Shown here in pieces: positions 33,962-42,983 of a stretch of DNA of 64,000 nucleotides (positions are counted from its first letter, which is position 1; the number at the start of each line of letters is the position of its first letter). The notes below the pieces were generated by a model. It saw nothing but the letters and a program-made list of their open reading frames with translations, did not search any database and was not told where the DNA came from. Where the stretch lies: positions 3,100,001 through 3,164,000 of the forward strand of contig NZ_AP022599.1 of assembly GCF_010725725.1 (NCBI RefSeq). Reading direction: 5' to 3'. Source of the DNA: Mycolicibacterium pulveris. GTDB taxonomy: Bacteria; Actinomycetota; Actinomycetes; Mycobacteriales; Mycobacteriaceae. Made by a program: the position numbers and the translations under genes.

Positions 33962-34423
33962 ATGGCGGTCCGCGCATCGCGAGAAGTCGTCTTTGAGGCA
34001 CCCAAAGACGCGATTCTTGATGCGCTTGCCGACATCGAAGCGGCGCCGTCGTGGTCGACGGTGCACAAGCACGCCGAGGTGCTCGACCGCCATCCCGATG
34101 GGCGCCCGCACCACGTCAAGGCGACGTTCAAGATCATGGGGATCACCGACAAAGAGCTGCTCGAGTACCACTGGGGCGACGACTGGGTGGTCTGGGATGC
34201 CAAGGCCACGTTGCAGCAGCGTGGCCAGCACGGCGAGTACAACCTGACCCCGGTCGGGGAGGACCGGACGCGGGTGCGCTTCGACATCATCATCGATCTG
34301 TCCGCGCCGATTCCCGAGTTTCTGCTGCGCCGGGCGAAGAAGATGGTGCTCGACGTCGCAACCGAGAACCTGCACCAACGAGTACGCGCCCAAAGGGACA
34401 TTTCGGCGGAAAAGTACGAGTAG
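33962..34423 (+). CDS. SRPBCC family lipid-transfer-like protein (paralogue)
   Basis: This is a 153-residue helix-grip protein: MAVRASREVVFEAPKDAILDALADIEAAPSWSTVHKHAEVLDRHPDGRPHHVK. It then has EYNLTPVGEDRTRVRFDIIIDLSAPIPEFLLRRAKKMVL. It is closely related to the gene at 24254 and matches the Rv0856/Rv0857 group. ATG 33962 was chosen; the frame is open a little upstream. The last 12 codons and the stop (RAQRDISAEKYE) are encoded by one copy of a 62-bp dispersed repeat, so the C-terminus was probably altered by insertion or growth of that repeat. Confidence 0.85.
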   Translation: MAVRASREVVFEAPKDAILDALADIEAAPSWSTVHKHAEVLDRHPDGRPHHVKATFKIMGITDKELLEYHWGDDWVVWDAKATLQQRGQHGEYNLTPVGEDRTRVRFDIIIDLSAPIPEFLLRRAKKMVLDVATENLHQRVRAQRDISAEKYE

Positions 34424-34448
34424 ATCGCGCCAAAACGTCGATTTCGGC
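34387..34448. repeat. 62-bp dispersed repeat, copy A
   Basis: It aligns without gaps over 62 bp to 56995-57056, with 52 of 62 bases identical by eye. The most conserved blocks are CGCCCAAAGGGACA, CGAGTAGA, CGCGCCAA and ACGTCGAT. The copy overlaps the 3' end of the SRPBCC gene and lies between convergent genes, as does copy B. Confidence 0.75.
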
Positions 34449-34454
34449 ACGCGG

Positions 34455-35627
34455 TCAGGAGGTGCGCATCACCTGTAGCCGTCGAATGGCCTCGTCCAAC
34501 GTGTCGTTGCGTTTGCAGAACGCGAAGCGCACCCAGTGATTCCATGCGCCGGCGTGCTCGGCGCCGGGGTTGCAGAACGCCGACATCGGGATGGCCGCGA
34601 CGCCAGCCTTGTGCGGCAGCTCCGCGCAGAACGCCGCGCTGTCGTCGTAGCCGAGCGGTCGCGGATCGGCGCACAGGAAGTAGGTTCCGGAACTTTCGGC
34701 GACGTCGAAGCCGATGTCGGTCAACGCGGCGCCGAGCTTGTCACGCCTGGCCTGTAGGGATTCCCGCAGCGCGGCGACCCAGGCCTCTTCGGCGTTGAGG
34801 GCATGCGCCACCGCGGGTTGAAACGGCGCACCGCCGACATACGAAAGATACTGCTTGGCCGCGCGCACGCCTGCGATGAGATCCGCTGCGCCGCAAGCCC
34901 ACCCGATCTTCCAGCCGGTGACATTAAACATCTTGGCCGCACTGGAGATCGTCACCGTGCGTTCGGCCATGCCCGGATAGGTGGCCAGCGGAACATGGCG
35001 CCGACCGTCGAACACCAGGTGTTCGTAGACCTCGTCGGTGATCACCAGCAGGTCGGCGTCGACGGCGATTTGGGCCAGCGCACGCAACTCGTCGTCGCCG
35101 GCGACCATGCCGGTCGGGTTGTGCGGCGAGTTGACGATCATCGCCTTGGTTTTCGGGGTGATTGCGCGGCGCAGGCCGTCGGTGTCGATCCGGAAGATCC
35201 CGTCGTCCTGCATCAGCGGCACCGCGCGCCGCTGGCAGCCGGCCATCGCGATGACAGGGGAGTAGGAGTCGTAGAACGGTTCGATCAGCAGCACCTCGGA
35301 GCCGGGTTCGACGAGGCCCAGGACCGCGGCGGCGATGGCCTCCGTCGCGCCGACGGTGACGAGCACCTCGGTGTCGGGGTCGTACGCGGTGCCGAAATAT
35401 CGGTGGCGCTGGGCGGCGATCGCCTCGCGCAGCGGCGCGATACCCAGCCCGGGCGGGTACTGGTTGGCGCCGTCGGCGATCGCGTCCCTGGCGATCTCGA
35501 GCATCCGCGGCGGACCGTCCTCGTCGGGAAAGCCCTGGCCCAGGTTCACCGCGCCGATGCGCGCGGCCAGCGCCGACATCTCGGCGAAGATCGTGACCGC
35601 GTAGGGCTGCAGCCGGCTGACTGTCAT
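34455..35627 (-). CDS. dapC: Pyridoxal-phosphate aminotransferase DapC-type
   Basis: This is a 390-residue class I/II aminotransferase. Cofactor residues are visible in NSPHNPTGMV, in ITDEVYEHLVF (Asp and Tyr) and in SSAAKMFNVTGWKIGW, where the catalytic Lys follows SSAA. The C-terminal Arg is in WVRFAFCK. The M. tuberculosis homologue Rv0858c is annotated N-succinyldiaminopimelate aminotransferase, in the lysine/diaminopimelate pathway; related enzymes act on aspartate or kynurenine, so specificity is an inference from synteny. ATG 35627 (MTVSRLQPYAVTIFAEM) was selected. It is divergent from fadA. Confidence 0.87.
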   Translation of the reverse strand: MTVSRLQPYAVTIFAEMSALAARIGAVNLGQGFPDEDGPPRMLEIARDAIADGANQYPPGLGIAPLREAIAAQRHRYFGTAYDPDTEVLVTVGATEAIAAAVLGLVEPGSEVLLIEPFYDSYSPVIAMAGCQRRAVPLMQDDGIFRIDTDGLRRAITPKTKAMIVNSPHNPTGMVAGDDELRALAQIAVDADLLVITDEVYEHLVFDGRRHVPLATYPGMAERTVTISSAAKMFNVTGWKIGWACGAADLIAGVRAAKQYLSYVGGAPFQPAVAHALNAEEAWVAALRESLQARRDKLGAALTDIGFDVAESSGTYFLCADPRPLGYDDSAAFCAELPHKAGVAAIPMSAFCNPGAEHAGAWNHWVRFAFCKRNDTLDEAIRRLQVMRTS

Positions 35628-35651
35628 AGCCGTCGAGCGTAGGTGCTGCGG

Positions 35652-35709
35652 CGAACGTGGGTTACCGACACGCATTCCCCGCGATTCGTGTGCCGGTAAC
35701 CCACGTTCG
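35652..35709. repeat. Long near-perfect hairpin element between dapC and fadA
   Basis: CGAACGTGGGTTACCG (35652-35667) and CGGTAACCCACGTTCG (35694-35709) are perfect 16-bp arms. The stem continues inward as ACACG/CGTGT with two unpaired bases, around a 14-base loop. It lies 25 bp upstream of dapC and 136 bp upstream of fadA, in a 217-bp divergent gap. Confidence 0.7.
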
Positions 35710-35844
35710 GCCGGATGCGGGCGACCTAGGCCTGCCCAACCAACAGGTTGGCCGAGGCTGTTACGCTGCCAAACACAGGACTACCGTCGACAGGAGTCCA
35801 GAGGACAGGCATCCCGTCCGCCAACCTGAACAGGAAATATCCCC

Positions 35845-37056
35845 ATGTCCGAAGAAGCGTTCATCTACGAGGCCATCCGCACGCCTCGCGGCAAGCAGAA
35901 GAACGGCTCGCTCACCGAGGTCAAGCCGATCAGCCTGGTCACAGGCCTCATCGATGAGATCCGTCGCCGCCATCCCGACCTCGACGAGAACCTGATCAGC
36001 GACGTCATCCTCGGCGTGGTCTCCCCGGTCGGCGACCAGGGTGCGGTCATCGCCCGCACCGCAGTGCTCGCCGCCGGCATGCCGGACACCACCGGCGGGG
36101 TCCAGATCAACCGGTTCTGCGCGTCGGGCCTTGAGGCCGTCAACATGGCCGCCCAGAAGGTGCGTTCCGGCTGGGACGACCTGGTGCTCGCCGGCGGCGT
36201 CGAGTCGATGAGCCGCGTGCCGATGGGCTCCGACGGCGGCGCCTGGGCCACCGACCCCGAGACCAACTACACCGTCGGCTTCGTGCCGCAGGGCATCGGC
36301 GCCGACCTGATCGCCACCATCGAGGGCTTCTCCCGCGAGGACGTCGATCGCTTCGCGCTGCGCAGCCAGGAGCGCGCCGCCGCGGCGTGGTCGGGCGGCT
36401 ACTTCGCCAAGTCCGTCGTCCCGGTGCGCGACCAGAACGGCCTGGTCATCCTCGATCACGACGAGCACATGCGGCCCGACACCACGCTGGAGGGGCTGGC
36501 CAAGCTCAAGCCCGCGTTCGAAGGCGTCGGCGCGATGGGCGGTTTCGACGACGTGGCGCTGCAGAAGTACCACTGGGTCGAAAAGATCAACCACGTGCAC
36601 ACCGGCGGCAACAGCTCCGGCATCGTCGACGGCGCCGCACTGGTGCTCGTCGGCAGTGAAAGCGCGGGAAAGGCTCAAAATCTGACGCCGCGCGCCCGCG
36701 TCGTGGCCACCGCGACCAGCGGTGCCGATCCGGTCATCATGCTCACCGGCCCGACCCCTGCGACCCGCAAGGTGCTCGACCGCGCCGGTCTGACCGTCGA
36801 TGACATCGACCTGTTCGAGCTCAACGAGGCGTTCGCCTCGGTGGTGCTGAAGTTCCAGAAGGAACTCAACATCCCCGACGAGAAACTCAACGTCAACGGC
36901 GGCGCCATCGCGATGGGCCACCCGCTGGGCGCCACCGGCGCGATGATCACCGGAACCATGGTCGACGAGCTCGAGCGTCGCAGTGCGCGACGCGCGCTGA
37001 TCACGCTGTGCGTGGGCGGCGGCATGGGCGTGGCCACCATCATCGAGCGGGTTTAG
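35845..37056 (+). CDS. fadA: Acetyl-CoA acyltransferase (thiolase) FadA
   Basis: This is a 403-residue thiolase that cleaves 3-ketoacyl-CoA to acetyl-CoA in beta-oxidation. The nucleophile Cys is in [13 protein letters not shown] (about residue 92), with general-base His in GHPLGATGA and the second Cys in TLCVGGGMG. The ATG at 35845 matches the start of M. tuberculosis FadA (Rv0859) in length. fadB follows after 12 bp on the same strand, so they form the trifunctional-enzyme operon. Upstream is the divergent dapC gene, with a long hairpin in the gap. Confidence 0.95.
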   Translation: MSEEAFIYEAIRTPRGKQKNGSLTEVKPISLVTGLIDEIRRRHPDLDENLISDVILGVVSPVGDQGAVIARTAVLAAGMPDTTGGVQINRFCASGLEAVNMAAQKVRSGWDDLVLAGGVESMSRVPMGSDGGAWATDPETNYTVGFVPQGIGADLIATIEGFSREDVDRFALRSQERAAAAWSGGYFAKSVVPVRDQNGLVILDHDEHMRPDTTLEGLAKLKPAFEGVGAMGGFDDVALQKYHWVEKINHVHTGGNSSGIVDGAALVLVGSESAGKAQNLTPRARVVATATSGADPVIMLTGPTPATRKVLDRAGLTVDDIDLFELNEAFASVVLKFQKELNIPDEKLNVNGGAIAMGHPLGATGAMITGTMVDELERRSARRALITLCVGGGMGVATIIERV

Positions 37057-37068
37057 GAGACATCCCCA

Positions 37069-39216
37069 ATGAGCACCGAGAACACCATCAAGTGGGACAA
37101 GGACGACGACGGCATCGTCACCCTGACGCTGGACGACCCCACCGGCTCGGCCAACGTGATGAACGAGCATTACAAGCAATCTATGCACGAGGTCGTGAAA
37201 CGCCTTGTTGCCGAGAAGGATTCGATCACCGGCGTGGTGATCACCAGCGCCAAGAAGACCTTCTTCGCCGGCGGTGACCTCAAGGGCATGATGCAGATCG
37301 GCCCGGAGAACGCCAAGGACGCGTTCGACGAGGTCGAGTTCATCAAGGCCGACCTGCGCAAGCTGGAGACCCTCGGTGTGCCCGTCGTCGCGGCGATCAA
37401 CGGCGCCGCCCTCGGCGGCGGACTGGAGATCGCGCTGGCGTGCCATCACCGCATCGCCGCCGACGTCAAGGGCTCGGTCATCGGGCTGCCCGAGGTGACC
37501 CTCGGCCTGCTGCCCGGCGGTGGCGGGGTGACGCGCACCGTGCGGATGTTCGGCATCCAGAAGGCCTTCATGGAGGTGCTGAGCCAGGGCACCCGGTTCA
37601 AGCCGGGCAAGGCCAAGGAGATCGGGCTGGTCGATGAACTCGTCGACAGCGTCGAGGACCTGGTGCCCGCGGCCAAGGCCTGGATCAAGGCCAACCCGGA
37701 CGCCCATACCCAGCCGTGGGACGCCAAGGGTTACAAGATGCCCGGCGGCACGCCGAGCAGCCCCGGCCTGGCCAGCATCCTGCCGTCGTTTCCGGCGCTG
37801 CTGAAAAAGCAGCTCAAGGGCGCGCCGATGCCGGCGCCGCGGGCGATCCTGAACGCGGCCGTCGAGGGCGCGCAGGTCGACTTCGACACCGCCAGCCGCA
37901 TCGAGAGCCGCTACTTCACGTCGCTGGTCACCGGCCAGGTCGCCAAGAACATGATCCAGGCGTTCTTCTTCGACCTGCAGACCATCAACGGCGGCGGCTC
38001 ACGGCCCGACGGCATCGACAAGACGCGGCCGACCAAGATCGGCGTGCTCGGCGCGGGCATGATGGGCGCAGGCATCGCCTATGTCTCGGCCAAGGCCGGC
38101 TTCGACGTGGTGCTCAAAGACGTCAGCCTGGAGGCCGCCCAGAAGGGCAAGGGCTACTCGGAGAAGCTCGAGGCCAAGGCGCTCGAGCGGGGCAAGACCA
38201 CCGAAGAGAAGTCCAAGGCGCTACTCGACCGGATCAAGCCGACCGGCGACGCCGCCGACCTGAAGGGCGTCGACTTCGTCATCGAGGCCGTCTTCGAGAA
38301 CCAGGAACTGAAACACAAGGTGTTTCAGGAGATCGAGGGCATCGTCGAGCCGAACGCACTGTTGGGTTCCAACACCTCCACCCTGCCGATCACCGGTCTG
38401 GCCACCGGGGTCAAGCGTCAGGAGGACTTCATCGGGATCCACTTCTTCAGCCCGGTCGACAAGATGCCGCTGGTGGAAATCATCAAGGGCGAGAAGACCT
38501 CTGACGAGGCGCTGGCCCGGGTGTTCGACTACACCCTGGCCATCGGCAAGACGCCGATCGTCGTCAACGACAGCCGCGGCTTCTTCACCAGCCGCGTCAT
38601 CGGCACGTTCGTCAACGAGGCGCTCGCCATGCTCGGCGAGGGCGTGCAGCCGGCGTCCATCGAGCAGGCCGGTTCGCAGGCCGGGTATCCGGCGCCGCCG
38701 CTGCAGCTGTCCGACGAGCTCAACCTCGAGCTGATGGCCAAGATCGCCACCGAGACCCGAAAGGGTGTGGAGGCCGCGGGCGGCACCTACGAGCCACACC
38801 CGGCCGAGGCCGTCGTCAACAAGATGATCGAGCTCGGCCGGCCCGGCCGCGCCAAGGGCGCCGGCTTCTACGAGTACGCCGACGGCAAGCGGGTCGGCCT
38901 GTGGCCGGGGCTGCGGGAGACGTTCACGTCCGGCAGCGCCGACGTCCCGCTGCAGGACATGATCGACCGGATGCTGTTCGCCGAGGCCCTGGAGACCCAG
39001 AAGTGTCTCGACGAAGGCGTGATCACCTCGACCGCCGACGCCAACATCGGCTCGATCATGGGCATCGGCTACCCGCCGTGGACGGGCGGCAGTGCCCAGT
39101 TCATCGTCGGCTATGAGGGCCCGGCCGGCCGCGGTAAGGAGGCGTTCGTCGCGCGGGCCAAGGAGTTGGCCGCCCGCTACGGCGAGCGGTTCACCCCGCC
39201 GGACTCCCTGCTGTAG
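37069..39216 (+). CDS. fadB: Fatty-acid oxidation multifunctional protein FadB
   Basis: This is a 715-residue bifunctional enzyme. The N-terminal enoyl-CoA hydratase domain (about 1-190) has the oxyanion segments KTFFAGGDLKGMM and AALGGGLEIALACHHRIA. A linker leads to the 3-hydroxyacyl-CoA dehydrogenase, with NAD motif IGVLGAGMMGAGIAYVSAKAG and catalytic region GIHFFSPVDKMPLVEII. A C-terminal helical domain follows. With FadA it performs the last three steps of beta-oxidation. It is equivalent to Rv0860. Confidence 0.95.
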   Translation: MSTENTIKWDKDDDGIVTLTLDDPTGSANVMNEHYKQSMHEVVKRLVAEKDSITGVVITSAKKTFFAGGDLKGMMQIGPENAKDAFDEVEFIKADLRKLETLGVPVVAAINGAALGGGLEIALACHHRIAADVKGSVIGLPEVTLGLLPGGGGVTRTVRMFGIQKAFMEVLSQGTRFKPGKAKEIGLVDELVDSVEDLVPAAKAWIKANPDAHTQPWDAKGYKMPGGTPSSPGLASILPSFPALLKKQLKGAPMPAPRAILNAAVEGAQVDFDTASRIESRYFTSLVTGQVAKNMIQAFFFDLQTINGGGSRPDGIDKTRPTKIGVLGAGMMGAGIAYVSAKAGFDVVLKDVSLEAAQKGKGYSEKLEAKALERGKTTEEKSKALLDRIKPTGDAADLKGVDFVIEAVFENQELKHKVFQEIEGIVEPNALLGSNTSTLPITGLATGVKRQEDFIGIHFFSPVDKMPLVEIIKGEKTSDEALARVFDYTLAIGKTPIVVNDSRGFFTSRVIGTFVNEALAMLGEGVQPASIEQAGSQAGYPAPPLQLSDELNLELMAKIATETRKGVEAAGGTYEPHPAEAVVNKMIELGRPGRAKGAGFYEYADGKRVGLWPGLRETFTSGSADVPLQDMIDRMLFAEALETQKCLDEGVITSTADANIGSIMGIGYPPWTGGSAQFIVGYEGPAGRGKEAFVARAKELAARYGERFTPPDSLL

Positions 39217-39263
39217 GACAACTCCCGAGCCGGCCTAGACCACGCGGTGACTATGGTCGTGGC

Positions 39264-40745
39264 GTGGCCGAGAGCTTCACCGAGACCTTCGCGGCCGGGC
39301 TGGCCGGCTACGGCGACCGACCGTGCATCCAGTTCGAGGGCCGCTGGTATTCCGGTAAGGAGGTCACCGCCTACGGGCGCGCGATCGCCGATGTGTTGCA
39401 CGACGCCGGCGTGGCCGACGGTGCGCCGGTCGGCTTGGTGGTGCGCAACCGATTACCGCACGCAGCGGCGATCATCGGCTTTCTGGCCGCCGGTCGGCCG
39501 GTGTCCATGATCTATTCGTTTCAGTCGCCCGAGTCCATCGGCCGCGACATCGACGCGCTGCGTTTGTCGGCCGTCGTCGCCGATGTCGAGGACTGGACCG
39601 AACCCGTCATCACCGCCGCGGAACGGGCCGGCAGTGCGGGCGTGGCGATCTCGCTGCGGCAACCCACCGTGACGGCGGTGGCGGGGCTGACCCGACGCGA
39701 CGCCACCCGCACGCATGCCGACGCCGAACCCGATGTGGCACTGCAGATCCTGACCAGCGGAACCACCGGCCCGCCGAAACGGCAGTCGATCAAAACCGAC
39801 GTGTTACGGCGCACGGTCTTCAGCGTCACCAGCGGGGAGAAAGCGGCGGCGGATGCGCCACCGGAACTGGCCTACTGGCAGTTCGGCGGCATCGGGGTAT
39901 GCCAGCTGATCGCAGGCGTCTACAACGGCAGGCGAATCGTTGTGCTGGAGCGGTTCAGCGTCGACGGCTACGTGGCGGCGATCAAGGAGCACCGCATCCC
40001 CCGCTCGGGCGTGCAACCGGCGGTGATCCGCATGCTGCTCGACGCCGACGTCGCCAAGGAGGACCTGGCGTCGCTGGACTTCCTGATCAGCGCGTCGGGC
40101 CCGCTGGACCCCGAAACCCGCGACGAGTTCGAGGGACGCTACGGCATCCCCATCGTGTTGGCCTACGGCGCAACGGAATTCGCTGGATCACTGTGCGCGT
40201 GGACCCCGGAGCTGCAAGCCGAGTTCGGCGCGTCCAAACGCCACAGCGTCGGCAGGGCGCTGCCGGACACCGAACTGCGCGTCGTCGACCCCGAAACGGG
40301 TGCCGAACTGGCGCGGGGTGAGCAGGGGCTGTTGGAAGCGAAAGTCGCCCCGATCGGCGCCGATTGGATCCGCACCACCGACATCGCCTCGATCGACGCC
40401 GACGGGTTCGTGACCCTGCACGGTAGGGCCGACGGCGCGATCAACCGCGGGGGTTTCAAGATACTGCCGGAAACCGTTCGGCGCGTGCTGGTCTCACACC
40501 CAGCCGTCAAGGACGCGTGCGTCGTGGGGGTGCCCGACACGCGGTTGGGTCAGGTGCCGTTCGCGGCCATCGAAGTCGCCGACGGAACCGCTGCGCCCTC
40601 CGAAGAAGAACTCTCCGAGTTGATCCGCGCCCGCCTGCCCGTCTACAACGTGCCGGTGGCCTTCGCCGTCGTCGACCAACTGCCGCGCAACCCGGCGTTG
40701 AAGGTCAGCCTGCCCGCCGTCGCCGCGCTGTACAAGCCGCGTTGA
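39264..40745 (+). CDS. AMP-dependent acyl-CoA synthetase/ligase (FadD-type)
   Basis: This is a 493-residue ANL-superfamily enzyme starting with GTG. The P-loop is LQILTSGTTGPPKRQSIK. The adenylate-binding block is IVLAYGATEFAGS. The hinge segment is TTDIASIDADGFVTLHGRADGAINRGGFKILPETVRRVL, and the C-terminal catalytic Lys is in RNPALKVS. It activates a carboxylic acid as acyl-AMP and normally passes it to CoA. Substrate unknown; the unusual SLRQPTVTAVAG linker and short length suggest an aromatic or medium-chain acid. It follows fadB by 47 bp and may join its transcript. Confidence 0.87.
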   Translation: MAESFTETFAAGLAGYGDRPCIQFEGRWYSGKEVTAYGRAIADVLHDAGVADGAPVGLVVRNRLPHAAAIIGFLAAGRPVSMIYSFQSPESIGRDIDALRLSAVVADVEDWTEPVITAAERAGSAGVAISLRQPTVTAVAGLTRRDATRTHADAEPDVALQILTSGTTGPPKRQSIKTDVLRRTVFSVTSGEKAAADAPPELAYWQFGGIGVCQLIAGVYNGRRIVVLERFSVDGYVAAIKEHRIPRSGVQPAVIRMLLDADVAKEDLASLDFLISASGPLDPETRDEFEGRYGIPIVLAYGATEFAGSLCAWTPELQAEFGASKRHSVGRALPDTELRVVDPETGAELARGEQGLLEAKVAPIGADWIRTTDIASIDADGFVTLHGRADGAINRGGFKILPETVRRVLVSHPAVKDACVVGVPDTRLGQVPFAAIEVADGTAAPSEEELSELIRARLPVYNVPVAFAVVDQLPRNPALKVSLPAVAALYKPR

Positions 40746-40752
40746 GAACGGC

Positions 40753-41178
40753 TCAGATTGTTCCGAGATCAGCGGACAACCAGTGCTGCGGCCGCAGATA
40801 GATCGCCACCGTCTCTCCGTGCTCGCGGCGGGCGGCCTCGAGGTAGGCATCCACTTTGTCGGGCGGAAGATAACGCTTGGTCATCTCGACCAGCTGGTCG
40901 TCGGTGCTGGGCTCGATGCGGCTGACCGGACCGTCCACCGCCACGTAGCGCACCGACGGTTCCAGGCGCTGCGCCATCAGCGTGAACTCACCCTGCGCCT
41001 CGATGAGGCGATGTTTGCGCGAACCGGCCCCGGTGATCACCCACGGTTCGCCGCCGGGGCTGTACTGATACCAGATCGGCACGGTCAGCGGACCGCGCCT
41101 GTCGCCCGCGCCCACCGACAGCGCGGCGATATGCGGTTCGGCGAGGAACTGTTCGCGTTCTTCCTTGGAAAGGGCCAT
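40753..41178 (-). CDS. Pyridoxamine 5'-phosphate oxidase family (split-barrel flavin/F420) protein
   Basis: This is a 141-residue split-barrel protein: MALSKEEREQFLAEPHIAALSVGAGDRRGPLTVPIWYQYSPGGEPWVITG, then VRYVAVDGPVSRIEPS. The N-terminal block L-x-E-P-H-I-A-x-L-S-V is typical of mycobacterial PPOX/DUF385-type F420- or FMN-binding proteins. The enzymatic role is not assigned. It is convergent with the acyl-CoA synthetase (8-bp gap). Confidence 0.8.
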   Translation of the reverse strand: MALSKEEREQFLAEPHIAALSVGAGDRRGPLTVPIWYQYSPGGEPWVITGAGSRKHRLIEAQGEFTLMAQRLEPSVRYVAVDGPVSRIEPSTDDQLVEMTKRYLPPDKVDAYLEAARREHGETVAIYLRPQHWLSADLGTI

Positions 41179-41223
41179 CCCGCCAGGCTAACCGCGGGGC
41201 CCACCAAACAGCGACGATGCCCG

Positions 41224-41421
41224 TCAGGCCGCCACCCGCGAGAAGAACGCCATGGTGACCAGGCCGATGATGATGGCGACCTGCGTCTGCCCCATCGCCG
41301 CGGTACTCACGATGCCGGCCACGGCCGCGATGGCGATGACGACGAGAAGAAGGACATAGAACCAGCGAACGCCGGCGGCGCCGCCTGCTCGTACGGGATG
41401 CGTCTCAAATTCACGGCCCAC
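41224..41421 (-). CDS. Small two-helix membrane protein
   Basis: This is a 65-residue protein starting with GTG at 41421 (GREFETHPVRAGGAAGVRWFY). Two adjacent hydrophobic stretches (VLLLVVIAIAAVAGIVSTA and QVAIIIGLVTMAFFSRVAA) probably span the membrane. A ribosome site GGAGG lies 6-10 bp upstream, and directly before it is a palindromic region with three TGTGA-type half-sites. No family is recognised. The clear start, strong ribosome site and membrane profile support a real gene. Confidence 0.6.
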   Translation of the reverse strand: MGREFETHPVRAGGAAGVRWFYVLLLVVIAIAAVAGIVSTAAMGQTQVAIIIGLVTMAFFSRVAA

Positions 41422-41433
41422 GACCGCCTCCTA

Positions 41434-41466
41434 TGTGACACAAATCACATGAAATCCTTCATGTGA
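41434..41466. promoter_or_regulatory. CRP-like box TGTGACACAAATCACA fused to a second palindrome
   Basis: TGTGA-N6-TCACA (41434-41449) fits the CRP consensus exactly. The same TCACA continues into the perfect dyad TCACATGAA (41445-41453) and TTCATGTGA (41458-41466) with a 4-base spacer. It lies just upstream of the small membrane gene (minus) and 94 bp upstream of the amidase (plus). It is probably a binding site for the cAMP receptor protein or a CRP/FNR relative. Confidence 0.6.
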
Positions 41467-41559
41467 GCCACACCATATACCACCAAAGTGTTCCTGACGA
41501 GCCAACCGCCGTCGCCGCGTTGCAACTGCGACCCTGTGTCCGATGCGAGATGAGCCAAC

Positions 41560-42972
41560 ATGACGGACCTCTGCGAGTTACCGGGCCACCAGCTTGTGCG
41601 GCTGATGTCAGAGGGCGCCGTCTCGTGCCGGGACGTCGTGCAGGCCCACCTGGCCCGCATCGACGCCGTCGATCCGGCGCTCAACGCGCTTGTCAGTGCG
41701 GCCGATCCGCAGACGTGCCTGCGAGCCGCGGCGGCCGCCGATGACCGAGCCGCGCGCGGGGCTGCGCTGGGCCGGGCACACGGGCTGCCGGTGGTCGTCA
41801 AGGACGTCATGCTGGTTGCCGGACTCGAATGCTCCGGCGGAAGCCCGGTGCTGCGTGCCCGGTCCAGCCGCGACGCGACGGCGGTGGCGAGGCTCCGCGA
41901 CGAGGGCGCGATCGTGCTGGGCCTCACCAACGTCCCCGAGATGGGGCGAGGCGGTGAATCCAACAACAACCTCTACGGCCGCACCAACAATCCGTATGAC
42001 CTGACGAGGACACCCGGCGGCAGCAGCGGTGGGTCGGCCGCGCTGGTCGCCGCCGGTGGCGCCGCGCTGAGCGTCGGCTCCGACGGCGGCGGCAGCATCC
42101 GTCAGCCGTGCCACAACACCGGGCTCGCCGGGCTCAAGCCCACCCACGGCCGGATCCCGAGGACCGGCAGCGTCTTCGGCGACGCGCTGGGCGTCTTCGG
42201 CCAGTTCAACTGCTACGGGCCGCTCGCCCGGTCGGTGCGAGACCTGTATCTGGGGTTGTCGATCATGAACGGCCCCGATCTGCGCGACCCTTACGCCGTG
42301 CCCGCCCCGCTCGCGGACCCGGACGACGTCGACGTGGCGGACCTGCGGATCGCCACCTACCTGGACGACGGCATCTCACCACCCGACGACGATGTCGCCA
42401 CCGTGGTCACCGATGCGGTTCGGGCGCTGGCCGACGTCGCGCGATCCGTCGAGCACGACGCCCCCGCGTGCCTCGGACGCACGATGACGTTGCTGTGGGA
42501 GTCGGTCTTCCTGGGCGGTGACCGCGGGCTCGGCTTCGAGGCCGACCTGGCGGCGATGGGCGCGACCGACCCGTCCGAAGAGCTCGCGGAGTTTCTCGCA
42601 CAGGCCCGCGACGTCGACTTCTCGTTGTCGGAGGCGAGGAGGCGATGGGCCGACATCGACACGTACCGCATCAAGATGCTCACCTTCATGGCCGACTACG
42701 ACGTCATCGTCGGGCCCGCGATGCCGACCCCGGCCAAACCGCATCATCACGGCCTGGTCGAGGTCTCCGACTTCTCCCACCTGATGGTCCATAACCTGAC
42801 CGGCTGGCCGGCCGCCGTCGTCCGCTGCGGCACATCCAAAGAGGGGCTGCCCATCGGAGTGCAGGTCGTCGCCAGGCCGTGGCAGGACGCGACAGCGCTT
42901 GCGGTGGCGGCCCATCTGGAGAAGGTTTTCGGAGGGTGGCGTTCCCCGCCGATGGTGAGTTCGGTCGCCTAG
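41560..42972 (+). CDS. Amidase signature family enzyme
   Basis: This is a 470-residue amidase. The catalytic triad of the Ser-cisSer-Lys type is visible: Lys in LPVVVKDVML, cis-Ser in TPGGSSGGSAALVAAGGAALSVGSDGGG, and the nucleophile Ser at the end of that block (GGGSIRQP). It hydrolyses an amide; substrates of the family range from small amides to peptide-like compounds. The start ATG 41560 (MTDLCELPGHQLVRLM) has weak AGCC spacing. It follows the CRP-like region by 94 bp and lies 11 bp before the LLM-type flavin gene. Confidence 0.88.
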   Translation: MTDLCELPGHQLVRLMSEGAVSCRDVVQAHLARIDAVDPALNALVSAADPQTCLRAAAAADDRAARGAALGRAHGLPVVVKDVMLVAGLECSGGSPVLRARSSRDATAVARLRDEGAIVLGLTNVPEMGRGGESNNNLYGRTNNPYDLTRTPGGSSGGSAALVAAGGAALSVGSDGGGSIRQPCHNTGLAGLKPTHGRIPRTGSVFGDALGVFGQFNCYGPLARSVRDLYLGLSIMNGPDLRDPYAVPAPLADPDDVDVADLRIATYLDDGISPPDDDVATVVTDAVRALADVARSVEHDAPACLGRTMTLLWESVFLGGDRGLGFEADLAAMGATDPSEELAEFLAQARDVDFSLSEARRRWADIDTYRIKMLTFMADYDVIVGPAMPTPAKPHHHGLVEVSDFSHLMVHNLTGWPAAVVRCGTSKEGLPIGVQVVARPWQDATALAVAAHLEKVFGGWRSPPMVSSVA

Positions 42973-42983
42973 AGTCGAATGCC

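Noticed and set aside
35761..37707. 648-codon minus-strand frame opposite fadA and fadB
   Set aside because: It lies across two clear beta-oxidation genes, has no recognisable motif, and its His/Gln/Asp-rich composition is that of a reverse-complement artefact.
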